From positions 620,001 through 684,000 of the forward strand of contig NZ_JALKAA010000002.1 of the NCBI RefSeq assembly GCF_024171605.1: a stretch of DNA of 64,000 nucleotides, given 5' to 3'. The DNA comes from Pontibacter sp. HSC-36F09. GTDB lineage: Bacteria > Bacteroidota > Bacteroidia > Cytophagales > Hymenobacteraceae. The notes under the pieces were generated by a model. That model did not search any database. It was not told the origin of the DNA and saw only the letters and a program-made list of their open reading frames with translations. Positions 40,800 to 48,705 of this stretch are shown one piece after another. How positions within the stretch are numbered: the first letter of the stretch is position 1; every line of letters starts with the position of its first letter. A program made the position numbers and the translations under genes.

Positions 40800-41031
40800 C
40801 GCAACGCAAGTTCTGCGTGCTATTCATATCAGAGATCAGGTATAAGCGCTGCTCTCCTGGTTTTTCGTCGGTGTTGCAGTCCTTTTGCTGTTGGGGTTCC
40901 AGTGTGTTTTCCTGGCAGAGCTGCACCCCGGTGAGGATCTGCACCAGATCCGAAACAGCAGGTCGGAAGTCGGCGAAGCTGAGGGCGCCGGAGATAAGGG
41001 AAGCGAAGAAAACAGCAATGGCACTTTTCAT
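40786..41031 (-). CDS. small secreted protein, unknown, first gene of the DoxX/M61 operon
   Basis: 81 residues. The N-terminus MKSAIAVFFASLISGALSFADF looks like a signal peptide. The mature part has two or three Cys (LCQEN, KDCNT, LRCDE) and no recognised domain. The overlap with the DoxX gene suggests coupled translation. The upstream gap to the trxA terminator is AT-rich. Possibly specific to this lineage; the call depends on the signal peptide and operon position. Confidence 0.5.
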   Translation of the reverse strand: MKSAIAVFFASLISGALSFADFRPAVSDLVQILTGVQLCQENTLEPQQQKDCNTDEKPGEQRLYLISDMNSTQNLRCDEAA

Positions 41032-41149
41032 TTTTTTCTTTCTGTGGCGTTGTCTTTCCTATAGATGCTTTTTAAGGACAAAAGGCTGCTTCGGTGTTCA
41101 AATTTTTTTAAGGATGCCGAAAGTGTATCAGCTATACCTGCAAAACAAA

Positions 41150-41174
41150 AGGCTCTCCTGATCTAAGAGAGCCT
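41150..41174 (-). terminator. intrinsic terminator of trxA
   Basis: AGGCTCTC (41150-41157) and GAGAGCCT (41167-41174) around CTGATCTAA, with TTTTGTTTTG following on the minus strand. Confidence 0.8.
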
Positions 41175-41209
41175 CTGCGTTTTAAGTATACCAGGTATGC
41201 TATACCTGA

Positions 41210-41518
41210 TCAGCTGGTGTGCTGCTGTATGATCTGGCTAAGCTGATGACCCGGCACGGCGCCCGCCTGTTTCCAAACGATCTGCCCGTTTTTGAATAGC
41301 ATAAAAGTAGGCACCCCCTGCACGCGGTACTGCTGGGCGGCTGCCTGGTTTTTGTCCACGTTTATTTTGATGACCTTCAGCTTGCCCGAAAAATCTTGGG
41401 CCAGCTGCTCTACCACAGGGTTCATCGTTTTGCAGGGACCGCACCAGTCGGCGTAAAAGTCCACAAGTACCGGCATACCCGGGCTCTTTATCAGTTCAGC
41501 GAATGATTTCTTTGCCAT
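41210..41518 (-). CDS. trxA: thioredoxin
   Basis: 102 residues, the full length of a classical thioredoxin. Active site DWCGPCK with Cys26 and Cys29, followed by the cis-Pro loop GVPTF and the GQIVWKQAG strand. It has no signal peptide, so it acts in the cytoplasm as the dithiol donor for reductases and peroxidases. Single gene with a -7 box 32 bp upstream and a terminator downstream. Confidence 0.95.
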   Translation of the reverse strand: MAKKSFAELIKSPGMPVLVDFYADWCGPCKTMNPVVEQLAQDFSGKLKVIKINVDKNQAAAQQYRVQGVPTFMLFKNGQIVWKQAGAVPGHQLSQIIQQHTS

Positions 41519-41550
41519 AGTTCTCTTGTTTAATCTGTATTTACGGAGTG

Positions 41551-41558
41551 CAAAGCTA
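41551..41558 (-). promoter_or_regulatory. candidate -7 box of trxA
   Basis: The minus strand reads TAGCTTTG (exact TAnnTTTG), 32 bp before the ATG. No convincing -33 element. Confidence 0.45.
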
Positions 41559-41759
41559 AAAGATAAATTGTTCAGACCGATCAGACCGGTTCCTATACCT
41601 TGCTAGTGTACCATCGCTAGAGTTCGATTTGCCCTACCACACATGATTCAATTTTTCGCTTAGCCCTCGCGTGAGGCGCTGCTATACCTTGGTTTGTCAA
41701 CCGGGAACTATAGACAGCGCGGGTTGCTTATTAGTAGGTAAAAGTCTTTCCCAAAGCAC

Positions 41760-42995
41760 ATGACGAACCTGAAATATACGCTGAGACAATGGATCAGCAC
41801 CCTGGCGATTGCCGTCCTTATCTTACCAGTCACTTTACAACTCAGTTCCTGCAGCAAAAGCGATGCGGCTATACCTGAAGACGTGGCCGAGCGCGATCTG
41901 CTTATATCATCTGAGAAGGTGGGCACCCTGTCTGCTGCCGCGCTCAAACAGCTGGCAGGCGCCTATGCGGGTAGCTTCCAGAGTCAGATCAGGTACGATG
42001 TGGCGATCTACAAGGTGAATTACCGGACCACCTTCCAGGGACGAGAAACGGAAGCTTCCGGGCTGGTCGCGCTGCCAATGAACCTTACTGCGCCGGCTCC
42101 GGTACTGAGCGTGCAGCACGGCACCATCTTCGAGCATGACGAAGCGCCCTCTGCCATGAGTGGTGGCCTGACGGGCTTTGAGGTTTTCGCCTCCGGTGGC
42201 TACATCACCCTTATACCTGACTACCTGGGTTTCGGAGCCTCCAGGCAGCTTTTGCACCCCTACTATCATCAGCAGTCATCCGGTATAGCCGTGGTCGATC
42301 TGATCAAGGCAGCCAAGTCGCTGTACGCACAGGAAGGTATAACCGACAATGGCCAGCTGTTTCTGGCGGGCTATTCGGAAGGTGGCTATGTAACACTGGC
42401 TGCGCAAAAGGAGATTGAGACCAATCCGCAGCATGGCCTGAAGATCACCGCGTCTGGCGCAGGAGCCGGCGGCTACGACCTGACCGAAATGCTGGCCGAT
42501 GTGGTGGCGGGCAAGCCTTATACCTATCCGGCTTACCTGGCCTATGTGCTGATGAGCTACAACAAAACCTACGAATGGAATCGCCCGCTCACTGATTTTT
42601 ACCAAGACCCCTACGCCACCCGGTTGGCAACCATGTTCAATGGGCAGCACAGCGGTGGCGCCATCAACAAACAGCTGACCACCCAGACAGAGCAATTATT
42701 TACTACCTCCTTTCTGGAAGGGCTCCGTAGCGATGGCGAGCAGGCACTCAAAAAGGCCCTGCAGGAAAATAGCTTTAACAGCTGGGTACCGCAAAGCCCG
42801 ACGCGCCTTTACCATGGCACTGCTGATGTAATTGTACCTTATGCTAATTCGAAGCAAACGTACGAGCGTATGAAGGCGGCCGGTGCCCCTAATCTGGAGC
42901 TTATACCTATTCAAAATGGCACGCACGGCAGCAGCCTGATTCCCATGCTCACCGATTTGATCCCCTGGATGCAGTTGTTTAGAGCGAATCCATAA
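41760..42995 (+). CDS. lipoprotein alpha/beta hydrolase, secretory-lipase-like
   Basis: 411 residues. A long signal with LSSC lipobox (Cys near 31). Alpha/beta hydrolase core: oxyanion region VLSVQHGTIFEHDEAPS, nucleophile elbow GYSEGGY, acid in YHGTADVIVPY, and the catalytic His in NGTHGSS. The lid-like insert (about 250-330) resembles fungal/bacterial secretory lipases (LIP family). It probably hydrolyses esters or lipids at the cell surface. A single gene; downstream is the repeat-rich gap. Confidence 0.85.
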   Translation: MTNLKYTLRQWISTLAIAVLILPVTLQLSSCSKSDAAIPEDVAERDLLISSEKVGTLSAAALKQLAGAYAGSFQSQIRYDVAIYKVNYRTTFQGRETEASGLVALPMNLTAPAPVLSVQHGTIFEHDEAPSAMSGGLTGFEVFASGGYITLIPDYLGFGASRQLLHPYYHQQSSGIAVVDLIKAAKSLYAQEGITDNGQLFLAGYSEGGYVTLAAQKEIETNPQHGLKITASGAGAGGYDLTEMLADVVAGKPYTYPAYLAYVLMSYNKTYEWNRPLTDFYQDPYATRLATMFNGQHSGGAINKQLTTQTEQLFTTSFLEGLRSDGEQALKKALQENSFNSWVPQSPTRLYHGTADVIVPYANSKQTYERMKAAGAPNLELIPIQNGTHGSSLIPMLTDLIPWMQLFRANP

Positions 42996-43088
42996 AAGTA
43001 CTTTGCAAGTGACTGTTGCAGGTATAGCAACTAGTGATGTTTAATTGCTTCGCCAGTGCATCATACAAGTGGAATTGCTGCTGCCGTT
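42996..43088 (+). repeat. partial head of the dispersed repeat
   Basis: TTGCAGGTATAGCAACTAGT, then TTAATTGCTTCGCC, resembles the first 45 bp of both full copies (33861 and 43089), so this is a truncated third copy directly in front of copy 2. Confidence 0.5.
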
Positions 43089-43165
43089 GCGGGTATAGGA
43101 ACTAGTATTGTTTTATAGCTTGCCCTAGCCGGGCGGGCCTCACTTTTTTCCTTGATGAAAATAAA

Positions 43166-43182
43166 GAGGGCCCCTACCCCCA
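43166..43182 (+). mobile_element. 17-bp GAGGGCCCCTACCCCCA element, copy A
   Basis: Exact match to 43212-43228 and 19485-19501. It interrupts the first arm region of repeat copy 2 relative to the uninterrupted copy 1. Whether it is mobile is inferred only from that comparison. Confidence 0.45.
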
Positions 43183-43211
43183 GTAGCAAAAAAATCAAGA
43201 CGCTCCAAATC

Positions 43212-43228
43212 GAGGGCCCCTACCCCCA
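43212..43228 (+). mobile_element. 17-bp GAGGGCCCCTACCCCCA element, copy B
   Basis: Interrupts CCAAA / CTCGCTGA of repeat copy 2; copy 1 reads these joined at 33960-33970. The two copies lie only 29 bp apart in the same orientation. Confidence 0.45.
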
Positions 43229-43513
43229 CTCGCTGACCGCTCGAACAGTGGAGTGTCATAAAGTGCACCTGGCACAAGTAATCTGTTGAATAGTTGAAGG
43301 GGCAAGTTAGACTTGCTATACCTGTCAGGGGTGTGACGCTCACTATATGACTTACACCTGAGAAGTAGTAATTACAGGCTTCCCTTCTTGGATAAGGAGG
43401 GGCAGAGGTGGTTCGACCGGTATAGCTAAACAGTAACTACGAAGCTTATACCTGATTGAACTGGAAACGGCCGGAAGTCCCCTTAGGTGTAGCGGATACC
43501 AACCGTCCAAACC

Positions 43514-44311
43514 CTATACCTTCGTACACTTCAAACTATACACCATCGGAATCATATTTTGCAAATGTTGGATGCGCCAGTAGCCGTCGGGGCCCTGTAC
43601 GATGTGGCTGAAGCAATTGTAAGGCGAGTAGGGAAATTCGTGGAAAAGCTCCAGTTTCAGCCCTTGATTCAGCAACGCCGTGATGACTTCGCTCAGGCTG
43701 TGGTTCCAGGAATATTCCTTATACCTGATCGGAGAATCGGGCTCGGCGTAGGTGCCCGTCTGCTCTTCTATAATGGGCTCAGGAGTGTTGTGGTAGGGGT
43801 ATCGCACTTGCGTAAAGTCGTTGTCAAACATCCACACCACCGGGTGGAACTCGGCCATGTAGAACGTGCCGCCCGGCTTCAGGAAATGCGCGATCACTTC
43901 GGCCCAGCGGTTTAGGTCGGGCAGCCAGCCGATCACCCCGTAGGAGGTGAACACGATATCAAATTGCCCCTGCAGGTTTTCTTTCAGATCATACACATTA
44001 GAGCACACAAAGCGGGCATTCAGCCCAAGCTCCCGGTTGAGTTTCTCCGCTTCTTTAATTGCCTCGTCCGACAGGTCTATGCCAGTGGCTTCGGCACCCA
44101 GTCGGGCCCAAGAGAGGGTGTCCTGCCCGAAGTGGCACTGCAGGTGTAGCAGGCGCTTGCCAGCAACGGGCCCCAACTCTTCCAGCTCAATGGCGTTGAG
44201 ACTGGACTTTCCGGCTTTAAACCCGGCAACATCATAGAAAGCAGAGTCCTTGTGCACGGCAGTGCGCAGATTCCACGCCTGTCTGTTCGCTTCAAAATAT
44301 TCCTGTTCCAT
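43514..44311 (-). CDS. class I SAM-dependent methyltransferase
   Basis: 265 residues. SAM-binding motif I GKRLLHLQCHFGQDTLS, acidic end of strand 2 in ATGIDLSDEAI, motif IV FDIVFTSYGVIGWLPD, post-motif LKPGGTFYMAEFHPV. The N-terminus MEQEYFEANRQAWNLRT is typical of a broad group of small-molecule methyltransferases whose substrates are not known. The Q-C-H-F variant of motif I is common in Bacteroidota members. Divergent from the two-component cassette, with a 112-bp intergenic region. Confidence 0.85.
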   Translation of the reverse strand: MEQEYFEANRQAWNLRTAVHKDSAFYDVAGFKAGKSSLNAIELEELGPVAGKRLLHLQCHFGQDTLSWARLGAEATGIDLSDEAIKEAEKLNRELGLNARFVCSNVYDLKENLQGQFDIVFTSYGVIGWLPDLNRWAEVIAHFLKPGGTFYMAEFHPVVWMFDNDFTQVRYPYHNTPEPIIEEQTGTYAEPDSPIRYKEYSWNHSLSEVITALLNQGLKLELFHEFPYSPYNCFSHIVQGPDGYWRIQHLQNMIPMVYSLKCTKV

Positions 44312-44369
44312 CCCGTCTCTGTGTGAAATGTTTGATTAGTTAAAAGATAAAAATACGATAAATTACTTT

Positions 44370-44393
44370 ATGTAAAATTTCCTATATTTACAT
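44370..44393. promoter_or_regulatory. inverted repeat between methyltransferase and two-component cassette
   Basis: ATGTAAA (44370-44376) and TTTACAT (44387-44393), 10-bp spacer, in a very AT-rich divergent promoter region. A regulator-binding site is possible. Confidence 0.35.
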
Positions 44394-44423
44394 TTATTCT
44401 TACATACGAACAAACCATTCTAT

Positions 44424-44735
44424 ATGAATATCACAGGGAAAGAGGGCGGTCCGATAGACCGTGACCAGGCAAAGAAATGGACAGCCAACTACAGAGCGGC
44501 TGGCCGGGGCAAAACCAACTCCCATCTGTTTGGAGCGGAAACTGTTAAGCAGCTCCTCGACCAGGAGAGGTGTGTGGCGATGCGGATCTATTATGCCCTG
44601 GATGATAACGGACAGCAGCAACTGCTGCTGGTAGGTACGGATGCCGAAGGAAATGATATGACAGAAGGCCTGATTCTGGACTTGTCAAGTCCATGCCCTC
44701 CTGACTGTTCAGTTAGCAGCGAATTAGCTGGCTAA
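44424..44735 (+). CDS. conserved small cytoplasmic protein of unknown function, first gene of a two-component cassette
   Basis: 103 residues, no signal peptide or TM helix. Recognisable pattern: N-terminal DRDQAKKWTANYRAAG, then KTNSHLFGAETVKQLLDQERCVAMRIYYALDDNGQQQLLLVGTDAEGND and a Cys/Pro tail SSPCPPDCSV. The middle part recurs in uncharacterised Bacteroidota proteins. Its stop codon overlaps the next ATG by one base (TAATG), so it is translationally coupled to the membrane protein and kinase that follow. A regulatory or ligand-binding role for the cassette is conceivable, but not shown. Confidence 0.75.
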   Translation: MNITGKEGGPIDRDQAKKWTANYRAAGRGKTNSHLFGAETVKQLLDQERCVAMRIYYALDDNGQQQLLLVGTDAEGNDMTEGLILDLSSPCPPDCSVSSELAG

Positions 44736-45394
44736 TGGAATTCTTTATTCAAAATATTTATCCCTGGCTCAGGCAAGTATCGATTTACAGTACGCTTATA
44801 CCCTTTCTGATTGGGCTGTTTCTGTTTAGAAAGCATGCGTCGGTGTTTTTCAAGTTGCTTTTGCTGCTTGCGGTTTTGGGTGTAGTAGGTGAGGCCTCTC
44901 AAAAGATATCAATTATGATTGGGACGCGCAATAACCTCTGGATGTCCCATGTTTACACACCGCTGGCAGCAGGAATAATCACCGCAATTTACTACCATGC
45001 TTTCGAAAATGTTCGCTCCAAAAAGCTGGTTCTTGCTGGATTTGCTTTGCTATTGATGGTCAGTATTTTTGATGCTTTTGGACTGGAGGGCTTGGAGAAA
45101 AATAATACGTTCGCGCGTTTGGCCTCTAACTCTTTTATAATTGTGTTGGCCATTTCCTATTTTTATAAAATAGCGAACGACATGAAGACGGTATACCTGG
45201 ATCGCGATCCGTTGTTTTTGCTGAGCTGTACCATCCTGATTTACTACGCCGGAACCAGCATGGCAAGTGCCCTGTTCAACCAGGCGCTGGAAGTATCGCA
45301 CGATGCTGCACGCATCTGCCTTTCCGTTGTCTTTATACTGAATATTTTGTTTAACGCGGGGCAGGGATTCGTGCTAAAAAGAATGGCCGCATGA
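44735..45394 (+). CDS. polytopic membrane protein coupled to a histidine kinase
   Basis: 219 residues with about seven TM segments: YSTLIPFLIGLFLF, VFFKLLLLLAVLGVVGE, YTPLAAGIITAIYYHAF, LVLAGFALLLMVSIFDAF, ASNSFIIVLAISYFYKI, FLLSCTILIYYAGTSMA and ICLSVVFILNILFNAGQGF. It is sandwiched with overlapping codons between the small upstream gene and the kinase (ATGA overlap at 45391-45394), as sensors split from their kinases often are. It is likely the membrane sensor of the kinase; the signal is unknown. Confidence 0.75.
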   Translation: MEFFIQNIYPWLRQVSIYSTLIPFLIGLFLFRKHASVFFKLLLLLAVLGVVGEASQKISIMIGTRNNLWMSHVYTPLAAGIITAIYYHAFENVRSKKLVLAGFALLLMVSIFDAFGLEGLEKNNTFARLASNSFIIVLAISYFYKIANDMKTVYLDRDPLFLLSCTILIYYAGTSMASALFNQALEVSHDAARICLSVVFILNILFNAGQGFVLKRMAA

Positions 45395-46221
45395 TAGAAA
45401 CGTTGACTCCTTTACTCATCATCACCCCGGTACTGCTGGTGCTTGCTATTGGCATTATCGTGTTCGTGTTTGCCTACCAGCGGCGCATGCTGCAGCACCA
45501 GGAGCACCTGCGCGAACTGCAGCAACTGCGCCAGCGACAAATGTTGGAGGCAGCCCTTGACGCGCAGGAAGAAGAGCGACGCCGCGTAGCCCGCGACCTG
45601 CACGACGAAGTAGGCGGTATGCTGGCTCTCATCCGGCTCAATATTGGCCAGGTAGAGCGCAAGTGTGCTGAAAATGAAGCAGCCGCTGAAACTGCCCAAC
45701 GTTCCAAAGAACTGCTCGACGAAGCGATACACAGTGTTCGCCGCATCTCGCACGATCTGCTGCCAGTAGTACTCGACAAAATGGGGCTGGTGCAGGCCAT
45801 CAACAGCCTGGTGCACTCGGTACCACCTGACAGTGGCCTCGAAGTGAAATTCACTCACAACCTCGAAAAATTCCGGCTCGAAGCACGGCAGGAATTGCTG
45901 CTGTTCCGCATTCTGCAGGAACTTGTGAACAATACCCTGAAGTATGCCGAGGCGAGTCTGATCACGATCAACCTGCACCACGAAGACGATAAGCTGACCC
46001 TCCGCTATACCGACAATGGCAAGGGATTCAACTACGACGCTACTCTGGATGCGGGAGGGGGAAGCAGCGGTCTGGGACTGAAGAACATGCAGAGCCGCGT
46101 GGACCTGCTAAACGGTGCCATTAACTTCTTTTCAAAGCTGGGCGCAGGTATAAAGGCTGAAATAGTTGTCCCTGTTGCATATATTATCGTTATTATTTAT
46201 AACTTTGGTTTGCTAACTTAA
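45391..46221 (+). CDS. NarL-type sensor histidine kinase (HisKA_3/HATPase)
   Basis: 276 residues. One N-terminal TM helix (about 8-28), a coiled-coil linker, then the HisKA_3 motif RRRVARDLHDEVGGMLALIR with the phospho-acceptor His71. The ATPase domain has LQELVNNTLKYAEA (N box), YTDNGKGF (G1) and GLGLKNMQSRV (G2). After the usual end (AEIVVPV) there is an extra hydrophobic tail AYIIVIIYNFGLLT; its DNA contains a promoter-like sequence for the next gene. The short N-terminus has no sensor domain of its own, so sensing is probably by the coupled membrane protein. Confidence 0.9.
   Translation: MIETLTPLLIITPVLLVLAIGIIVFVFAYQRRMLQHQEHLRELQQLRQRQMLEAALDAQEEERRRVARDLHDEVGGMLALIRLNIGQVERKCAENEAAAETAQRSKELLDEAIHSVRRISHDLLPVVLDKMGLVQAINSLVHSVPPDSGLEVKFTHNLEKFRLEARQELLLFRILQELVNNTLKYAEASLITINLHHEDDKLTLRYTDNGKGFNYDATLDAGGGSSGLGLKNMQSRVDLLNGAINFFSKLGAGIKAEIVVPVAYIIVIIYNFGLLT
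46174..46206 (+). promoter_or_regulatory. candidate internal promoter for the response regulator
   Basis: GTTG at 46174-46177, a 21-bp AT-rich spacer and TAACTTTG at 46199-46206 (exact TAnnTTTG), inside the last codons of the kinase gene and 25 bp before the regulator ATG. Confidence 0.45.
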
Positions 46222-46231
46222 GCTTTACTTT

Positions 46232-46663
46232 ATGGAGCTGCAGCCACTCACACTTGCCATAGCGGATGATCATACCCTTTTCAGGAAGGGCGTAATCGAG
46301 ATTCTGAAGAATTTCGAGGAGATCACGGTGATAAGTGATGCGGCCAATGGAGCAGAACTGCTTGAGAAAATAGAAGGCAACCTGCCGGATATCATCATGC
46401 TGGACCTCGAGATGCCTGATATGGATGGCATTGCCGTGGCCCGCTACGTGCTCAGCAAATACCGCAAAGTAAAGATCCTGATCGTGTCGATGTATGGGGA
46501 AGAAGAGCTGGTGAAGAAACTGCTCGACGAAGGCGTGCACGGTTACCTGCTCAAGAGCGCCGACCCTGAGGAGCTGCGCGAGGTGCTCCAATTGCTACGG
46601 AACGGTAAAACACATTACCCGGTATTCTCTCCGAATTATTTCTCGCAACGAACGCTACGATAG
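46232..46663 (+). CDS. stand-alone response-regulator receiver protein lacking a DNA-binding domain
   Basis: 143 residues. NarL-type receiver: acidic pair D12/D13 (IADDHTLFRKG), phospho-acceptor D58 in MLDLEMPDMDG, S86 in ILIVSMYG and K108 in GYLLKSADPEEL. NarL-family regulators paired with HisKA_3 kinases normally continue into a LuxR-type helix-turn-helix to about 210 residues. Here the chain stops after HYPVFSPNYFSQRTLR and a terminator follows within 5 bp, so there is no room for a lost HTH in another frame. It may act by protein contact, or be a trimmed remnant. Confidence 0.88.
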   Translation: MELQPLTLAIADDHTLFRKGVIEILKNFEEITVISDAANGAELLEKIEGNLPDIIMLDLEMPDMDGIAVARYVLSKYRKVKILIVSMYGEEELVKKLLDEGVHGYLLKSADPEELREVLQLLRNGKTHYPVFSPNYFSQRTLR

Positions 46664-46667
46664 AAAT

Positions 46668-46696
46668 AAAAAAGCCGCCCTTACGAGCGGCTTTTT
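46668..46696. terminator. bidirectional terminator after the two-component cassette
   Basis: AAAAAAGCCGC and GCGGCTTTTT around CCTTACGA, between convergent genes. Confidence 0.9.
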
Positions 46697-46705
46697 CTAT
46701 ACCTG

Positions 46706-47962
46706 TCAGCCTACCGTCCGGATACGACTCACGGTCCACACGGCCACCACCGTGACCACACTCGCCATAATGCCCACCCAGTTGTAGTGCGTGAGCGTGC
46801 CACTGGCTGTTTCCTGCACGATAAGACCGCTCACAAAAGCCGCTATACCTGCCCCCAACTGCTGTACCGAAGAGTTGATGCTCATGAAACTGCCACGAAG
46901 CTCCGGCTCCACGCTGGAAGTAACCAGTGACATGGCCGGTACAAAACGGGCTCCAAACAGGATAAAGAAAAACGTGGAGACAATGAGTGCCAGCACCATG
47001 TCCACTGGGGGCAGGTTGGTGATGAGCAAAATCGGGATGATGGAGAGAATGGCAGCCCACCGGAAAATGAGGTGCTTGCCATACCTATCCGCTAGGCGCC
47101 CCGCCCACTGCGAAGTAAAGACTGTAGCCAGACCGCCGAACAAGTAGATGTAGCTCAGGTCACGCTCCGAAAAGCCCACGTTGGCCACCATATACGGACT
47201 GATGAAGGGCACCACCAGGAAGCCAGCCATGGTGAGGGTAACGGTGAGGGCCATGGCCCACTGCAGGTTAGGCTGCACCACCATCGCCTTGAGGGCACGG
47301 AACGGATTGCCGGGTCTGGCATTGGTCAGGTGCCCGCGCATGGCCGGCAGAAAGCGAACTGCCACCAGCAGGATAATCACACTGAGGCCCACGAGCAGGT
47401 AAAAAGGAGCGTGCCAGCTCATCTCACTGGCCAGGTATAGCCCGACCGGTATACCGGCGATTGAAGCCACCGAGAACGCTGCCATCACGCGACCGGTAGC
47501 CGCCCCCCGGCGCTGTTCAGGTATGGCATCGCCGATAATGGCCAGCACCAGTGCGCCCAAAACACCGCCAAATCCGCCAGCTACCACTCTGGCCAGTAGT
47601 AGCAACCCATAGTTAGGAGCAATAGCACAACCCAACGTTCCCACTATGAAGCCAACATACAACGCCAGCAAGGCATGCTTTCGGTCGAAGCGGTCAATGA
47701 AAAGGGCGCTCACAAAACCGGCGATGGCCGCACTAAAGGTATAGGCCGACACGAGCAAGCCAAACTCCCGGGGGGAGATGTTGAAGACTCGCATCAGCTG
47801 CGGCCCGAGCGGCATCATGATCACAAAGTCCATCATGTGCGTGAACTGGATGGCTGCCAGCAAAAAGATCAACAGGCCTTCCCGAATCTGATCTTTCGGC
47901 ACCAGGGCCTCCTGAACGGAAGCGGTTATCGGAGCAGGATTGTTATCCTGAAATCTTTTCAT
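46706..47962 (-). CDS. MFS transporter, drug/sugar efflux type
   Basis: 418 residues, 12 TM helices. MFS signatures: motif A-like ALFIDRFDRKHALL between helices 2 and 3, RVVAGGFGGVLGALVLAIIGDAIPEQRRGAATG with the motif C region, and a second-half motif A copy SQWAGRLADRYGKH. It resembles AraJ/YdhP-like exporters with a wide, unpredictable substrate range. Single gene, convergent with the response regulator and sharing its terminator. Confidence 0.88.
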   Translation of the reverse strand: MKRFQDNNPAPITASVQEALVPKDQIREGLLIFLLAAIQFTHMMDFVIMMPLGPQLMRVFNISPREFGLLVSAYTFSAAIAGFVSALFIDRFDRKHALLALYVGFIVGTLGCAIAPNYGLLLLARVVAGGFGGVLGALVLAIIGDAIPEQRRGAATGRVMAAFSVASIAGIPVGLYLASEMSWHAPFYLLVGLSVIILLVAVRFLPAMRGHLTNARPGNPFRALKAMVVQPNLQWAMALTVTLTMAGFLVVPFISPYMVANVGFSERDLSYIYLFGGLATVFTSQWAGRLADRYGKHLIFRWAAILSIIPILLITNLPPVDMVLALIVSTFFFILFGARFVPAMSLVTSSVEPELRGSFMSINSSVQQLGAGIAAFVSGLIVQETASGTLTHYNWVGIMASVVTVVAVWTVSRIRTVG

Positions 47963-48400
47963 AGTTTAAACATTGAAATCAAAACAGGGCGCCAATGTAC
48001 TAATAATTTGCGTCTGCTTAGCGGTAAATTTTATTTCTGTTTGCTTTGCATTTTGAGTACCACAAAAGGTGAACGTTTCGTCGATGCAGGCATAATGTCT
48101 GATTCTAACCAAAAACCTTGTGTATACGCGATTCAACTCCCAATTGCTATACCTGCTCAGCAGATACTTCGCTATTCATGCAAACCAGCAGGTGAGTGTG
48201 GCTGGAAGTGGTTGATACTTACTGGGTACAAGACTTGTAAACCTTGGGAGTGGCACAAATGTTTTAAACTGGCAAAGTGTGTTGTGGATAGGGTATGCAG
48301 ACTGAAAATACACTCACCTACGGACGACCGCGCTATAGCATTATCCGACCGAACCAAGGCTAGCATGTAACAGCGAGCCTGTACACAAAGTAGAAACGGT
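47963..48400. other. gene-free interval with a long-range inverted repeat
   Basis: 438 bp without a credible gene. AGGTGAGTGT (48190-48199) and ACACTCACCT (48310-48319) are perfect 10-bp inverted arms enclosing 110 nt. Within that loop TACAAG and CTTGTA (48227-48239) form a second small hairpin. This could be a structured RNA or a regulatory region, or chance. The open frames crossing it have no coding character. Confidence 0.35.
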
Positions 48401-48691
48401 ATGGCAAAGAAAGAGGAGGAACTGGTTTGTGAACTCTGCGGCCGGGAGGTGCAGTACCTTACGCGACACCACCTGGTGCCCCGCGAGGAGGGGGGGCGCT
48501 ACGGCGCCACGGCCGAGCTGTGCCAGCCCTGTCACAGCACCCTGCACCTGACCTTTAGCAATCGCGAACTGGCCCTGCAGTACAATTCTATACCTGCGCT
48601 GCAGCAAGCCGAAGACCTGCAGAAATACCTTAAATGGGTACGTAGCAAGCGCGTTGAGCGCATCTACAACAGGCGTGGCCGCAAACGCTAA
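48401..48691 (+). CDS. HNH-type zinc-finger protein, possible endonuclease
   Basis: 96 residues. C10-x2-C13, then TRHHLVPREEGG with the HH of the HNH motif (H23, H24), then C41-x2-C44-H45 and STLHLTFSNRELALQYNSI with H49. This is a compact HNH/zinc-binding fold; the family is found as stand-alone small proteins in Bacteroidota and cyanobacteria. Nuclease activity is suggested by the HH and the following Asn/His but is not proven. The tail KRVERIYNRRGRKR is basic, which fits nucleic-acid binding. No phage or restriction genes are adjacent. Confidence 0.8.
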   Translation: MAKKEEELVCELCGREVQYLTRHHLVPREEGGRYGATAELCQPCHSTLHLTFSNRELALQYNSIPALQQAEDLQKYLKWVRSKRVERIYNRRGRKR

Positions 48692-48705
48692 AGGTATAGT
48701 GCTTG

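Larger units (their letters stand above)
43089..43329 (+). repeat. ~200-bp dispersed non-coding repeat, copy 2, with two 17-bp inserts
   Basis: Aligns over its length with 33861-34064, except that GAGGGCCCCTACCCCCA is added at 43166-43182 and again at 43212-43228. Removing both restores the alignment (AAATAA|GTAGCAAAA and CCAAA|CTCGCTGA). The rest of the 518-bp gene-free gap (to 43513) holds several GGTATA motifs and no gene; the minus-strand frame 43140-43343 is a by-product. Confidence 0.7.

Noticed and set aside
43166..43228. Possible CRISPR-like direct repeat
   Set aside because: Only two copies of a 17-mer here plus one far away, no regular spacers and no cas genes; comparison with the sister repeat explains them better as insertions.
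46232..46705. Frameshift that removed an HTH from the response regulator
   Set aside because: Only 42 bp separate the stop from the next gene's end, and they contain a terminator; no HTH-like sequence in any frame.
47675..48370. 231-codon plus-strand frame running into the gap after the MFS gene
   Set aside because: The first part is antisense to the MFS gene and the rest has no protein-like pattern.
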